NCBI GenBank assembly: GCA_004802705.1
Contig: SGPL01000018.1
Span: 62,001 to 126,000 of the forward strand
Reading direction: 5' to 3'
DNA: 64,000 nt
From: Bondarzewia mesenterica
Lineage: Eukaryota > Basidiomycota > Agaricomycetes > Russulales > Bondarzewiaceae
The notes under the pieces: generated by a model
What the model was told of the DNA's origin: nothing
The model's input: the letters and a program-made list of their open reading frames with translations, nothing else
Database searches by the model: none
Translations under genes and position numbers: made by a program
Shown here: positions 22,609-34,878 of the stretch, piece after piece
How positions within the stretch are numbered: the first letter of the stretch is position 1
Layout: every line of letters begins with the position of its first letter

Positions 22609-23210
22609 GATTGATGTGAAGCTACGTGAGATCGGTCAGCGGTCAGTGGGGAAACAGGGGGAAACTTACTTGACTGTGAGAAATGATTGGTCATGGCTTG
22701 GTCACAAACTGCGGCAGGCAAGTGCACCCGTCTCAATCAATTTGAATCGAATGCTGAGCGCCCTACGCCTTGGATAAACTTTGTATGTATCTCAATTTCC
22801 TCGTCTCCGATGTCATCCACACCGTATGTATGCGCTGCAAAAAATCATGCTTGTTTGATAAGCAGTGGAACTTACAGGCCGAGACAGGCCGAGACATACT
22901 GTCGGCATCTTACGAACATTGATTCATATCCAGCTCAGCGCAGCGCAACGCCTTGATCCGAGCGCATTCATTTACTTTGAAATGGACAGGCTTCCAAGAC
23001 GAATGCAAAAGAATATCTTCTACAAATGTGTTATTCTGGCCCCTTCGTGGCATTTTTTTACGCGTCTGTAGCGGCAGCAGGTCAACATTACTGCTCCTAG
23101 TCAAGAAATTTATGGACATCAAAAGTTGGCAACTGTATCATACGTACAAGTACATTGACACTAAGCAAGGATGCTCAAAACATGACTGCACGCAAGGAAG
23201 TCCATCATGA
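22609..23210. other. Intergenic region
   Basis: Between the decarboxylase start and the polyketide synthase 3' end. A short direct duplication (CAGGCCGAGA twice, near 22876-22895) is present; nothing else recognised. Confidence 0.4.
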
Positions 23211-26200
23211 TTAAAGATTTTCTAAGTAAGTGCATGCCTCAGAGATGCGTCTGGATACGTCTTCAATCTGTAGTGCGCACGAGGTAAGGTCTTCCGAGCG
23301 CAAACAAAGACTACAAGCAGACTCACATTGGAAGTGTGAAAGGGTTGGAAATGGTTACCTGGTATGTCGAACGCCTTCACAGCCTCGCCTACCAGGCTTT
23401 GCCACCCAGCAACGGCTTCGTGGGGATTGCTTCGGTCTGCCAGCCATCTTGGCATATCCGAGATACCAGCTGATTTGAAGCCCTGCTCTGAGCGCAGAAG
23501 CACAAGCCTGGGGTACGGCCCTGAACCAGAAATCGGGTTATATCGCCCAAGCATGCGCGAGTTTATCTGGAATTGATTCTTCACGAGCCTGCCTACGTGT
23601 GATTCTGAGTTTCGTCCCGCAAGCCGAGCGACGGTTTCCAAAAGGGCATCGGAGAGCGGTACATGATTCAAAGGACACGGAGAGTCAATCAGGACAACCC
23701 CTTTAACACAAGCACCCTTTTTGAGCAATTGACAAGCAGCTTCAAATGCGACGACGCCTCCAAATGACCAGCCTGATTTATACGATCAGGTTGCAATTGA
23801 CAATATCACTGACGTCAGAATACCCACCTCCGAGAATAAGAGGATCTGTGGTTGTATTCGCCGCGTAGTGAGCATATTTGCTGGCCATAGACTCGACTGA
23901 ATCCCAGTGCTGACTAGTAATGAAATGAGGATTGTGTATTCCCCACACGTCACGGCCCAAAGGTGAAAGGTTCCTGATGTAGTCTACCAACCCACTCCCA
24001 TCGTGGATCAGAAACAGCGGGGAGCTACCAGCTGCAGCGGCCGATGCCTCTTGAACCAAGATAGGTACAGTTTCCAACTGAAGCACAGTCACCAGAGGCT
24101 CGAAGGTGCCATCTGGCATCTCAGCCAGTTTGTCTGCATCATTCAGATTGACCTTCTTAGGTTCCAAGGAAGGCAAGATGGCGTGCATTTTCGTCGAGAA
24201 ATAAGAATGAAGAGCACTGATCGTGGAGTGAGTAACAAGCAAATCGGAAGGCAGCTGCAGTCCAAAATGTGTCTGAAGAGCGTGAAGGGCCTCGATCGAT
24301 GCAAGGGAATCTAATCCGAGCAAGGTGAATTCTGTATTATCGCCAATGTCTTTAACATTCAAGCCTAGGACGGAGGCGAGCAGAGGTTTGACATCGAGGC
24401 CATCATCGACTAGCAATAGTTCGAGGTGTTGGTCGCCATGAACGAGAGTTGCTGGGGAGGATGTAACACTGAAGACGTGCGTGGCCTCAACTTTTTGAAT
24501 GATATCCAGAACGGTTCTACAGGAAAAAAAATTCATGTGGCATCAGGACTGCTTCTGGGAGGAGAATCTGGATTTTTCCGAGTATTTCGATAAGCATCAA
24601 CGAATCAACGCCGTAGGTTTCGAAGGCGGCGTTCAAATCTAGCGCAGACGTGGTGATGTCGCAGGCGCTTGCGACAACTCCAGTTATCTCTGCCCTTATC
24701 TCCATGGGAAGTAGGGGAATTTGAGAATCTGCTTGAGGCTGTAGGGATGCGTGCGCCGTGGCTAAGTCCAACAACACACTCGACCTGTGTTCTGATCGTT
24801 TGGGTAGGACTTGGCCCGGTAAGGTTTTTGGTTCACCTGAGGGAGCAGCTGCCGCTGCCGCCAGTCCACGAACTAGGCTATTCAACTGGACCTTCCGAAA
24901 GTGAATTCCCTTTACCTGCGCAACAATCCGGCCACTCTGTCCAAGTGCGTATGCGTCAGAAGACATAATACCCTCCGCCTCAATCCACGCATTGGTGACG
25001 AAGACACCATATTGAGCATCATTATTGATGAAGCTGGGTACGACCTTAACAGAATGGACCTTCACACAAATGAACGCGTCGTTGGCATCTCCCTGCATGT
25101 TCGCAACGAAGCCGGCGACATGGAGCATAGTATCCATGAATATGGGATGAACGACGAATTTGCTCCGGTCATAATTTGCCGGGAGTTGGACAACAGCATA
25201 GCCGTCCGTACCATTTGAACAGACCGTGAGCGTCTTCATCGTGTGATACGCTTCTGCATAGTCAACCACTCGAGAAAAAATGAGTTGATATGCCGTACGG
25301 GTGGAAAACGATTCTGTTGGGCCGTCATTGGGGTGCATGACGGAGGCGATTTGCCTGATTAGGAAAGGATGAAGGAGCTCGAGCTTTGCCATGGTTGAAG
25401 TTGTCTCGACAGTTTTGAAACTGCCACAGCAATGGACAGATTCTTCGCCAAAGCCCACACGAGAGCTAATGCTGAAGGAGCCACCATCGTCCGAATTATA
25501 AGCGATAAACGTCCTAACGACGCGGGATGTACTTTCGCTGTAGACCAAGGGTTTCGTGAACTCAATGTCACGAAGGACCACATGGCTGTTTTTGCACCCA
25601 ATGCGCATGTGATCTTTAGCAGATTCGACACCAGCCAGGACCAATTCGAGATATACCGATGCAGGACACAGGGGGTAACCACCCACGCGGTGTCCACAGA
25701 TATACTCTGCCAGAATGGCGATGGGAGTCTCAAAAACTGCTGTTAAGTCGTTTTCGGCAGAAGGATACTGTGTCCAAGTATACAACATCCGGAAGCCGGA
25801 ATTACGATTGAGTGAATTCTCGGTCTGGGGTCGAGGAGGAGATAACGGGATATTTTCCTCAAAATTTACCCAGAACTTGGTCTTCATGAAAGGATAAGAG
25901 GGGAGAGGTACAAGACGTGGTGATTTGCAAAAGGAAAACACCTCACGCCAGCGCAACGATATGGAAGATGTATAGAGCTGTGCCAGCGTCGTAGAAAGCG
26001 TCGATAGTTCATCTTGTTGCTTTCGCATTGAACATAGCAGCATCGCCTCCTTCGAAACGGCACAGTGCACCTTCAGCATCGGCAGCATAGTACTATGAGG
26101 CCCTATCTCTATCCATGCGCCCACGTCTGCCAAGTCGGCTGAAGCTGAGAGGGAAGTGATAGCCCTCTCGAACTGCACAGGCTCTGCGCAGTGACGAGAA

Positions 26201-29200
26201 TAATAATCGGCGTTGAAAGTTGTAGTGTTTCCTGGAAGTACGAGGTCGCCAAGCACGGTTGAGACAATGGCAATGGTAGGAGGACGGATGATGATGCGTT
26301 CGGTGAACAAAGCGAAATCCTCTAATAAGGGATGCATTGCTGAGCTGTGGTATCCAAACGGTAGCGTCAAAAGAATGCTCTGGCAGCGCTCTGTGGTGTC
26401 AAGGTGAGCTTTGAGAGCCTTCAGCTGACTGATAGGGCCAGAGACGACACAGTTATTCTCGCTATTGTAGCAAGCAATAGAGGTTGAAGAAAAAGCGTCG
26501 GAGCACGCCAGGATTCCCTTCACTGACTCAGATCCCAAATTGACCGCGATCATGCCAGTCCTCCCTATGGGGCATTTCAGCACCATCAAGCGAGCACGGG
26601 TGGCAACAAGTGTGAGTGCATCTTCTAGGCTGAGGATTCCTGCAATCACTTGTGCGGCGTATTCTCCAAGGCTGTGCACAAGCTTCAATCAAAATTGTGT
26701 CGTTGTGATTTTCAGAGCATAAAACTGACCTATGACCGACGACCACAACTGGAGTTACACCCCAAGAAATCCACAGCTGTGACAAAGCATACTCTAGAGC
26801 AAAGACAGCCGTCTGATATGCCTGGAGCTCCTCCAGATCCGTTAGTCCACTTGTCTCGCCAGCAGGCACGATGATTGGGAGAATGCCAGGGAATCCCGAA
26901 GCCGTCAAGATTGAGTGACATTTGTTGATGGTGCTCTTGAAAAGAGGGGTTGTCCTGTACAATGCCGACCCCATTCCAAGAAATTGGTCCCCCTGGCCGG
27001 AAAAGACGAAGGCGACCTTTGAGGATTGCCCGGTAAGACTCGACGCGGCTGCAACCTTCAATCTCTTGATGAGATCTGCCTTGCTGACTGCACATACGGC
27101 CACTCTGTAATGGTACAGCTGCCTCCGAGCTGTAGCCGTGTAGGCAATATCCTCGAGTCGATATTCCCTGCTCTCAGGGCTATTGAGCCAATCGGCATAC
27201 CGATCGCGCAACTGATTCAAGCCCACCTCTGTCTTCGCCGACAGACCGATGATAAATGGGACAGCCTTTTCTTCTCCCCCCTGGTTGGAAGATGTTGAAA
27301 TGTATTCCTCCAGCAACAATGCGCCGTTTGAACCTGCTGCTCCAAAATTATTGAGCAAAGCGATCCGTGTTAAACCTTCATGGGAAGGGCTCCAGACGGC
27401 GGGCTCCGTGTCAATGATCGTGTTATCGGACTTGAGCGGGGCTATCTTTGGATTCAGATGTTTCAATGAAATTTGGCGTGGGATGACATGGTGCCGCAGC
27501 ATGAGAAGCAGCTTTGCGAGTCCCGCAGCGCCAGATGCAGCCTCTAGATGCCCGATGTTGGCCTTCACTGAAGTGACGTGGAGAGGATTAGTTGGTGAAC
27601 GGTGTATAGCAAAGACTTGACGAATGCTTTCCAGCTCGGTCGGGTCACCGGCTTGCGTCCCTGTGCCGTGAGCCTCTATGAGATTAATGCGATTGGCCTC
27701 GATACCAGATCGATCTAAGACACGCTTGAACAGAGAGACCTGCGTCGGCGCATGCGGATGAGTTATGGAATCGGCAGAGCCGCTCTGATTGACCTCAATG
27801 CCGCGGATGACGCCCAATATGTTATCGTTCTCGGCGACGGCATCTGAAAGTCGCTTCAGAACAAAAATGCCGCAACCTTCACTGCGTGAATAGCCGTCAG
27901 CAGAGGCGTCGAATGCCATACATTGCCCTGTCGGGCTGAGAAAATGCCCGCGATCCAGACCTAGGAACATCTGACCAGTAAACTGTCAAACACTGAACCA
28001 TAACATTCATCGGCGACTCACGTCTGGACTCGTAATTATGTTCACTCCACCTGCTAGAGCAGCGTTACAGTCTCTGTTCATAAGAGCCCGACAAGCCTGC
28101 TGCAGTGCGACTAATGACGACGAACAAGCGGTGTCGATCACGATTGAAGGGCCACTGAATCGCATAGCATACGAAATCCGACCGCTTAAGAAAGCTCGCA
28201 AGGTACCTATTAAAAATAATCAACGGCGAGAGAGAAACAATCTAGGCCACTCACCAGTACTGTAGTATACATCGATGTCATTACGCAGATTTTGAACATA
28301 GTCATTTGTAGCAGTGCCGATGTAGCAACCGAAAGACTCAGGATTGGAAGTTGGGGTAGAATTTGGAACATATCCCGAATTCTCCAAGGCTTCATAAGCG
28401 GTGTGGAGGAGGACGCGTTGTTGAGGATCCATGTTCCGTGCCTCTCTAGGCGATATCTTGAAAAATTGGTTATCGAATGCGTCTGAATCGTCAATAAAAT
28501 TGCCTGTGTGAGCCTTCATCATTCGACTGGTCTTCCTCCTCGACTCCTTGGCGTGGTAATCGGAGACTCTAAATCGATGTTCGGGGACCTGCATCTCTCA
28601 TAAGCAATAAGTAGGCGGGGTAGAAGACCTTGGCCAACCTCTGTAACGGTGTTGAGGCCTTGTTGCAACACCTCCCAGAGTTTGGATACGTTTGGGGCTC
28701 CGGGCATGTTTACTGCCATTCCGACGATTGCGATCGGTTCCTGGACTGATGGATGCCGACAGCTATTGGTGGTAGCCTCCGCAGTTAGGTCAAGAGATGA
28801 AACGGTGTGCGATGATAGGCCACTCTCCAATCCCCGTACGAGACCAGCGCCAGGACCAAAGTTCAAGAAACGGATGATACGGTTTTGAGGAATGTCCTGT
28901 CCGAGCGAGAGCATAACACTGTCCCAGTTGACTGGTTGTGTCAGGACCATGTCGATAACTGCTTCTAGTAGAGAGCCTTCGTGACCTCTGCAGAGGAGCT
29001 CGCCTGTGTATGTCGAGCGAACTGGGACACTGAGGTCAGAATGAGTTGGGAACCGAATCTTTCGGCGTGAAGCATCTGCAAGGACGTCATTGCGAGCTCC
29101 ATTGGCATGAAGGGAGGAGTGATAAAGTGTGTTGACAGTGGTTTTATGTATGCACACGGAAGGAGAGAGTGTCGAAGCAAAAGTATGGAGAATATCAGGA

Positions 29201-29964
29201 CGACCGGAAATAGTGACACAGCGGCTGTCAATCACGGCTGTCACGTACAATGACGGCAGGGCGAACGGCTTCAAAGGCACCGTGAGCTACATCTGTAGAT
29301 GTCTAACGATCAAAAAACTCACTGCTTGGAATTCAAGGATAGCCTTTTCGATCTCGTGTTTTCCCATACCAAGAATGACAAGGCTCCAGGGAGTCGACGA
29401 AAGTGATTGAGTTCTGCCAGAGACGGGAACGGCGGAAACACGATACAATTGCGCACGGACGCCGATCCAGAAGGAGAGCCGGAAAACCTCTACTGCATTG
29501 GATACGTATTCGAATATGGTCGTTGATGCGCCAACAAGGCATGCAGTCAAGACGCCGGAAGAAAACCCAAGACTACCTAGGTCATGCGGGCGTGCCAGCG
29601 ACGTGGAGTGGGTGACAGAAGTAATAAACGAGTGGCTTTGCAATTTTGCGTAAGCGAGATACCTCAGGGCCTGGATCAAGAAGAGAGTCGTTCCAGAAAT
29701 AACTGGATTAGAAAGATATTTCTCCTGCTTTGGAAGTGATAGAAGATCTTGAGGCTCGTCAAAGTCGCATATACTGACGTCTACAGCATCGGCTTCGGAT
29801 GTCGGCAACGAGGAAAGTTCGGTGCAAAATGCAGAGTGGCAGGCTGACAGAAGCAATGAGCCAAAATGCGACAAGGCATCATGGAGTGCTTGCTCTCGAG
29901 TATGGGAGAAGTCGATGGCCGCAACTCCTTGTCCCGCGAAAACAGGAATGTCGAGCAGAGGCAT
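23211..29964 (-). CDS. Non-reducing polyketide synthase (SAT-KS-AT-PT-ACP-ACP-TE)
   Basis: Exons in coding order: 29964-29323, 29286-28639, 28588-28255, 28206-28022, 27970-26730, 26671-23828, 23772-23327, 23267-23211; about 2,131 residues. It builds an aromatic polyketide from acyl and malonyl units. SAT: GFSSG stands where fungal SATs usually show G-x-C-x-G. KS: Cys in DTACSSS, His in EAHGTGT and [18 protein letters not shown], formed across an intron. PT: His in [14 protein letters not shown], Asp in [14 protein letters not shown]1: GVDSLM. ACP2: GLDSLAS. TE: GWSFGG and His in PGNHFQPF. No reductive domain is present, as in basidiomycete orsellinic-acid-type synthases; the product is inferred. 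The 2,844-base exon 6 is one base too long: an eight-T run (24524-24531) between ACP1 and ACP2 shifts the frame, giving TAG soon after MPHE. Confidence 0.93.
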
Positions 29965-32260
29965 TGCGGTTGAACGTTGATGATATGAGTTGAGCGCACA
30001 ACCCTGTATTTCAACAGTCGGTAGTGAGTGATTGCAAATATTACCATCAAGTCTGTGGCGATCACCGTGTTGCAACCTTCTCAGTTTCTGCAGCTGCCAG
30101 TGGGAGTTGAGTTTCAATGGATGAGGCACGTGAGCATTGATATTGAGGCCTGAGGAGGCGCCTCTGAAAGTTAGTCTGAAAGAATGTTCACTGGTCCTTC
30201 TGGAACTATGGCGTACTTAAAAAGTACTCAGTCGTCAAAAGAAGTTTTGTGTAAACTCTCACCACTCTACATACCCGCGACCGAAACTTCAAACCTTCGC
30301 CTCAAATGTGTTTCAAAAGACCAGACTGACTCTCAGCCACTGGCCTGCTGCCATGAACGCCAGATATTCAGAATCCAGATTTAAAAGAGACTCTAGATGC
30401 TACGACAATGTTGAGAAAGGCTCATCATATCCGAGCAAAACGTACCTGGAGTTCTTAACACAGAACGACTGTCTTCTGTGTAGGTCGCTACGGAGACTAC
30501 CTGGAGTTCAAATTTGATTCCGGAACCCTGGCACAGGCCGCAACAAACGACAAAATCAAGAAATATAAATAAATAAATAAAAGTAGCAAAAGAAATGAAC
30601 AGCTCCATTTTCCAGTATATGAAAGCTTCCACGAAAGAAGATTGCTGGAGGATCTGAATAACGTGACAAAGGACACCGAAACGATATGTTGTTGAAGAGT
30701 TGTTGAAGTGACTGAAGTCTGTAAGTTGGATGTTGGGCAACCGAGTTATTCCGATGACTCAGCTTGCTTTATTAGTCATCAGACCGTGGCTTCGAGCTCC
30801 GAACCACGCGCGGCAGTTTATATGTACCGTAATGTACAGTCGTGCACCACTGTACTGTACAGTAACTGAGTAACAAATCTAACGACTGTCTCAGTCTGTT
30901 AAGGTCTGCAAAGGAGGCTGGTAAGTCAGACAGGAAGTTTTTGAAGCACGAAGGTTGACGCGCTTGTGACGACTGTCTGCTCTGCCTCAGGGAGACCAAC
31001 CAGTGGAGGTCGCAACGCCGGACCTAGACTAGCCAACCGCCCGATGAAGCTGAGTCTCTCAAACGAGTTCGCCTTCGTCGACGTTTGAGTCTCTTCGATC
31101 CCTTTACCGTACAGCGCTGTAAGTCTCCGGCCTCACGTCATGCATGAATGCACGGATACTGACTTAATTTAAGATTATCTTATGGCATCTATAAGGCCCA
31201 GCCTGTTCTACATCGACGTCGTTAACGACGTACAGCAAACTACTGGGGAGAACGCGTCAGAAGCAGCGGTAATCGATTACTAGTAGCAGGCAATCTTTCA
31301 AAATTACTGGTTCATTCAGGTTGAACCAGAAATCGAAGTTTTCTGGTCCCAGCTGCTGCCAACGATAGGACTGCGACTTAGGATTAGGGCGACTTTCCGG
31401 CATTAAAGATAGCAGGTATGTCGTATGATTGCACCAATTCGTGAGTTGAGTACTCGAGCACTTATTTCCAGATTGACGCAGGGAGTACGAAAGGAAATAA
31501 ACCATCTGTTTTGACCCACTGATTTGAAGCGTCGCGTGAACTCTGATAGTAAGTTGCTCCCTTCATATCGGTGCTAACCATGCACGTCATGCCCTCTAAG
31601 TAGCAAGTGCACTGTAGCTCCATATTACCTAGGTCGATTGACATCGACAGAATTGGGATCGAATGTGGGTTGAGGGCACTTCCGGGATGAGCTGACGCAT
31701 GTGCAGACTGTTTTTTTTTAATAAATTTTCCCTCCTTTCAAGCTGAAAGATTCTCACAATCTTCCCTCTCCCCGGGTCTCTGAAGTGAGCTGGTGCACGC
31801 AATTCGAACCCCGATTTGTTCACTGTGCACAGACAAGGTAAATACCCGTAGATTGCGCATGTTCTTTAGATCTGAACTGTAAGGGAAGCCGTTTCATCAC
31901 TATCGGATAAAACAAAGTTCGCGCAGGACATCCTCGCTTTAAACACGCGGTGCATGTCACTGATATCACCATAGGCCAGCCCTCTTTCCGATGCATGCAA
32001 GGTTCGCTCCGTCCCAGACGACTCTGAAGAGATATTCTAGACTCGTCCTGGATCTGTACTCATGACTCTATCTGTGGATCCACAGCCGTCCATAAGAGGC
32101 TTCATCACCATAAAAATTTCCAACCTGCCCCCACATTGATTCCGAGACCTTCTCTCAAAATCGCATTCGTCCTCAGGCCGGACATCGCTAAGAGGCGTCC
32201 AGGCTTAAAAACACTCATCTATCATCCGACCGTCTCACCTCGCACACAAATCTAGTAGCT
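29965..32260. other. Large divergent intergenic region
   Basis: Separates the divergent polyketide synthase and DM9/vWA genes and should hold both promoters. Contains an A/T-rich tract with repeated AAAT near 30561-30584 and a 16-base palindrome at 31216-31231. Short open frames near 31257-31820 show no family resemblance. Confidence 0.5.
31216..31231. repeat. 16-base perfect palindrome
   Basis: ACGTCGTTAACGACGT reads the same on both strands. It could bind a dimeric regulator of either flanking gene; this is speculation. Confidence 0.4.
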
Positions 32261-34128
32261 ATGGAGTATCGTACCACACAACCTCGATACGGGTCACCTT
32301 ACCCTCCTGCGATGCTTGTGTCTCCGGGTACCTATCCTCAAGTTAATCCCTACCCATCCCAGAAATACTCTGACTATCCTCCGTCTGTCATCATTGCGCC
32401 CATCTCCGCCACTGGCGAAAACACCTACCTAATTCCACGGAGCCCTCCTTTTCCCTCCCCTGTGACTCCCATGACGCAGTCACGGACATACTCTCAATGG
32501 ATGGTTCGAGCAAAAGAGGCCACAGCAGAGTTTAAAAGGAGTGGATATCCATCTCCTGTCGCTTGGGTACTATGCCTTTCATCATTGCACATTCTCTTTT
32601 GATGTAGGTCAATCTTCTCCTAGGTCTTTGTAGAGGGCTACAACATTCCTCAGAACGCCATGATTGCAGGCGACGATCGTGGAAGACCCTTGTATATTGC
32701 CCGGTCATTTTATGAAGTTTGAATTTCATCGTGCTCGCAGTTCCTGGGACGATTGACCTGATCGTATCTTGTTTTCAATATAGAACGGCCTACGTACGTA
32801 GGATATTTGAAGTTTTTCAATCCTTAGATCTGAGTAGGATGGCTTTCACCGCTTAGAACTTGGAAAAGCCGGGCGGCACCTCAGGCTCGGAGCTTCGATT
32901 CCATATAACGGACGGGAAATTGATGTGCGCTTTCTGGACAAATCAATCAGTGCTCTTCTTATACGACTAGCAGGTAGCATCGTATGAAGTCCTCGTTGAA
33001 GCTCTCATGCCCGTGCGTTGGGCATCCCAAGAAGCAACGCCGGTTGTTGAGATGCCAAAGGTGCCAGAAATACGTAAAGACGCAGTCGGGAGTCGTGCCT
33101 CCGGTTTAGAGCAACTCAGGTATCTGCGCTCTACCTATTCATCAAGTCTTGTCTGACACAGTATTTATGATATGAAGGGAGCTCAAGGTTGTAGTGATTG
33201 TTGATGACTCTATATCCGTGCGTGGAGTATCACAATCTTTGATTGTATGGAACACCGTCTTGACACTCACATTCTAGATGGCGGGACAACCATGGAATGA
33301 TGCCCGTGAAGCTTTGGCTGGCTTGGCGGAGCTGCATGGGAAGTACAATACCGATGGTTTGGATATCTATTTCCTGAACGATCTCCGTTGCCGTGTAAAT
33401 CTAAAGGTACGTATCGTCACGTTGAAAATGTTTAAGATCATCACCGTCATTTACGTGCTGTGACACAGGACCGGAACTCTGTTTGCGATGTCTTCGAGCT
33501 GGTCCTCCCAGAAGGTCTTTTTTTTCGTTCTACCAATTGGGTATTTCTCAAGCGAACTTGTCCACCGCCGCTCTAGGTCAAACTCCGACAGGCAAAAAGC
33601 TGAAGGAGGTTTTCGACATCTATATCCCGAGACTGGAGGACAGGCGGATCCCGTATAAGCCGACTATCGTTCTTGTCGTCACCGACGGTGTTCCAAGTGA
33701 GCTATTATTTTCTCTCCTGAAGCAGTAGCTCATGCACTGTCAATAATATAAAGGTGACAATCCCAAGGATGTCATCGTTGACGCCGCGCGACGCATGGAC
33801 GCAAGTGGTATCCCGCTACGCCAACTGAGTATCCATTTCGTCCAGGTTGGCGACGATCTTAGTGCTACACAGGCTCTCAAAGAGATTGACAATGAACTCA
33901 TTGAGCTGCGTAGAATTCGAGTAGGGCTGTTTCCATCGATTGCTCGGCTGATGGGTACTGATTTCTTGACAGGATATGGTTGATACCAAACTATTCAATC
34001 AACATGATCCTACTTTCAAGACGGACTCGCTCGTCAGGACCTTGATGGAGGCGGCTGACCGATTGCTAACTGCTCCCCAAATTTTCATGCCGACCACCGA
34101 TCGTCCGACTCAATGGTCTTACGTTTAG
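32261..34128 (+). CDS. DM9-repeat plus von Willebrand A domain protein
   Basis: Exons 32261-32566, 32624-32716, 32784-32793, 32857-32924, 32974-33119, 33178-33217, 33278-33406, 33469-33514, 33577-33696, 33754-33920, 33973-34128; 426 residues. Domains in order: a Pro/Tyr/Ser-rich N-terminus of about 100 residues; DM9 repeats (GYNIPQNAMIAG, GRPLYIARSFYE, GKAGRHLRLGASIPYNGREI, SYEVLV); and a vWA domain with the metal-site motif VVIVDDSISM (D-x-S-x-S), IVLVVTDGVP and SIHFVQVGDD. DM9 repeats are carbohydrate-binding in animals; vWA domains bind ligands through a divalent metal. No signal peptide is seen. Exon 3 is only 10 bases, but phase and the DM9 consensus require it. Function unknown. Confidence 0.88.
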
Positions 34129-34878
34129 AATGATATCGTCCCAATATGTAGGCAGATGCTGACCCGCGCAAATTGATTACAACCCGCCAGGGTGGCCGCC
34201 TTGTTCCTATTCCACATTTAACGATTACAGTGAGAGGATGAACCAGCACCATCAGCCAGTCTTGCCCTTGGCACTGTAAACATGAAGAATGCTAGCGCGA
34301 TCACTTTGGCAATGATTAGAAGACAGGTGGCAGCAAGTACCAATGAGACGTCCATGCTGATATTTTGACAGAGGCGATACAGCAGGTCATCTGTAAACCT
34401 AAACGTACTTTTCCTCTGGAGTTCTTCTGGAGTGCTATGTAGCACTCTGGAATAGTCAGGAGAAGGTTTAGGTGTACGGATCGGCGGCTGAATTAACGCT
34501 CAGTACTTGATTTGCGGAATTTTTGGATTGTTCTTCATTGGCCTGGCAGCTCCTGGCAGGCGATAGGCCTTCGCTAGGAGGCTAATGCGACACTCACCCG
34601 AGCCAACCACATGATTGTGCTAGTTATACTTATGTCGTTCCTGACTGTTCCTACGCATGGCTTGTAGAAATGGGGGTATAAATCGGCAACACCCATTTCG
34701 GTACTATCATCCACTTTACTCTAAGCATCAGCACATCCTTTGGAGAAGCTTCAAGCGTACCTGCTAAGTGAGGAACAGATGTGCTTCCGAACACTCAGTC
34801 AACTTGACGATGATGTCACATAATATAACGCGCCTCTTCAGTACGTGTGGACTGCCTATGAACTGTACTTCATAGATG
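34129..34878. other. Convergent intergenic region
   Basis: Contains one minus-strand open frame described separately (34218-34445). Nothing else recognised. Confidence 0.4.
34218..34445 (-). CDS. Possible small single-pass membrane protein
   Basis: A 75-codon frame starting MLHSTPEELQ has one clear hydrophobic stretch (VSLVLAATCLLIIAKVIALA) after a charged N-terminus and ends GSSSHCNR. No homologue is recognised and it lies in 3' flanking DNA, so it may be chance. Single exon. Confidence 0.2.
   Translation of the reverse strand: MLHSTPEELQRKSTFRFTDDLLYRLCQNISMDVSLVLAATCLLIIAKVIALAFFMFTVPRARLADGAGSSSHCNR

Noticed and set aside
24524..24531. Programmed ribosomal frameshift at the T run in the polyketide synthase
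   Set aside because: No precedent in the family and no stimulatory structure was seen; a length error or a simple mutation is more likely.
14598..30000. A secondary-metabolite cluster of dehydrogenase, MFS transporter and polyketide synthase
   Set aside because: MOB2 and the CoA-pathway decarboxylase lie between them and the transporter is of a monocarboxylate type, so clustering is not supported.
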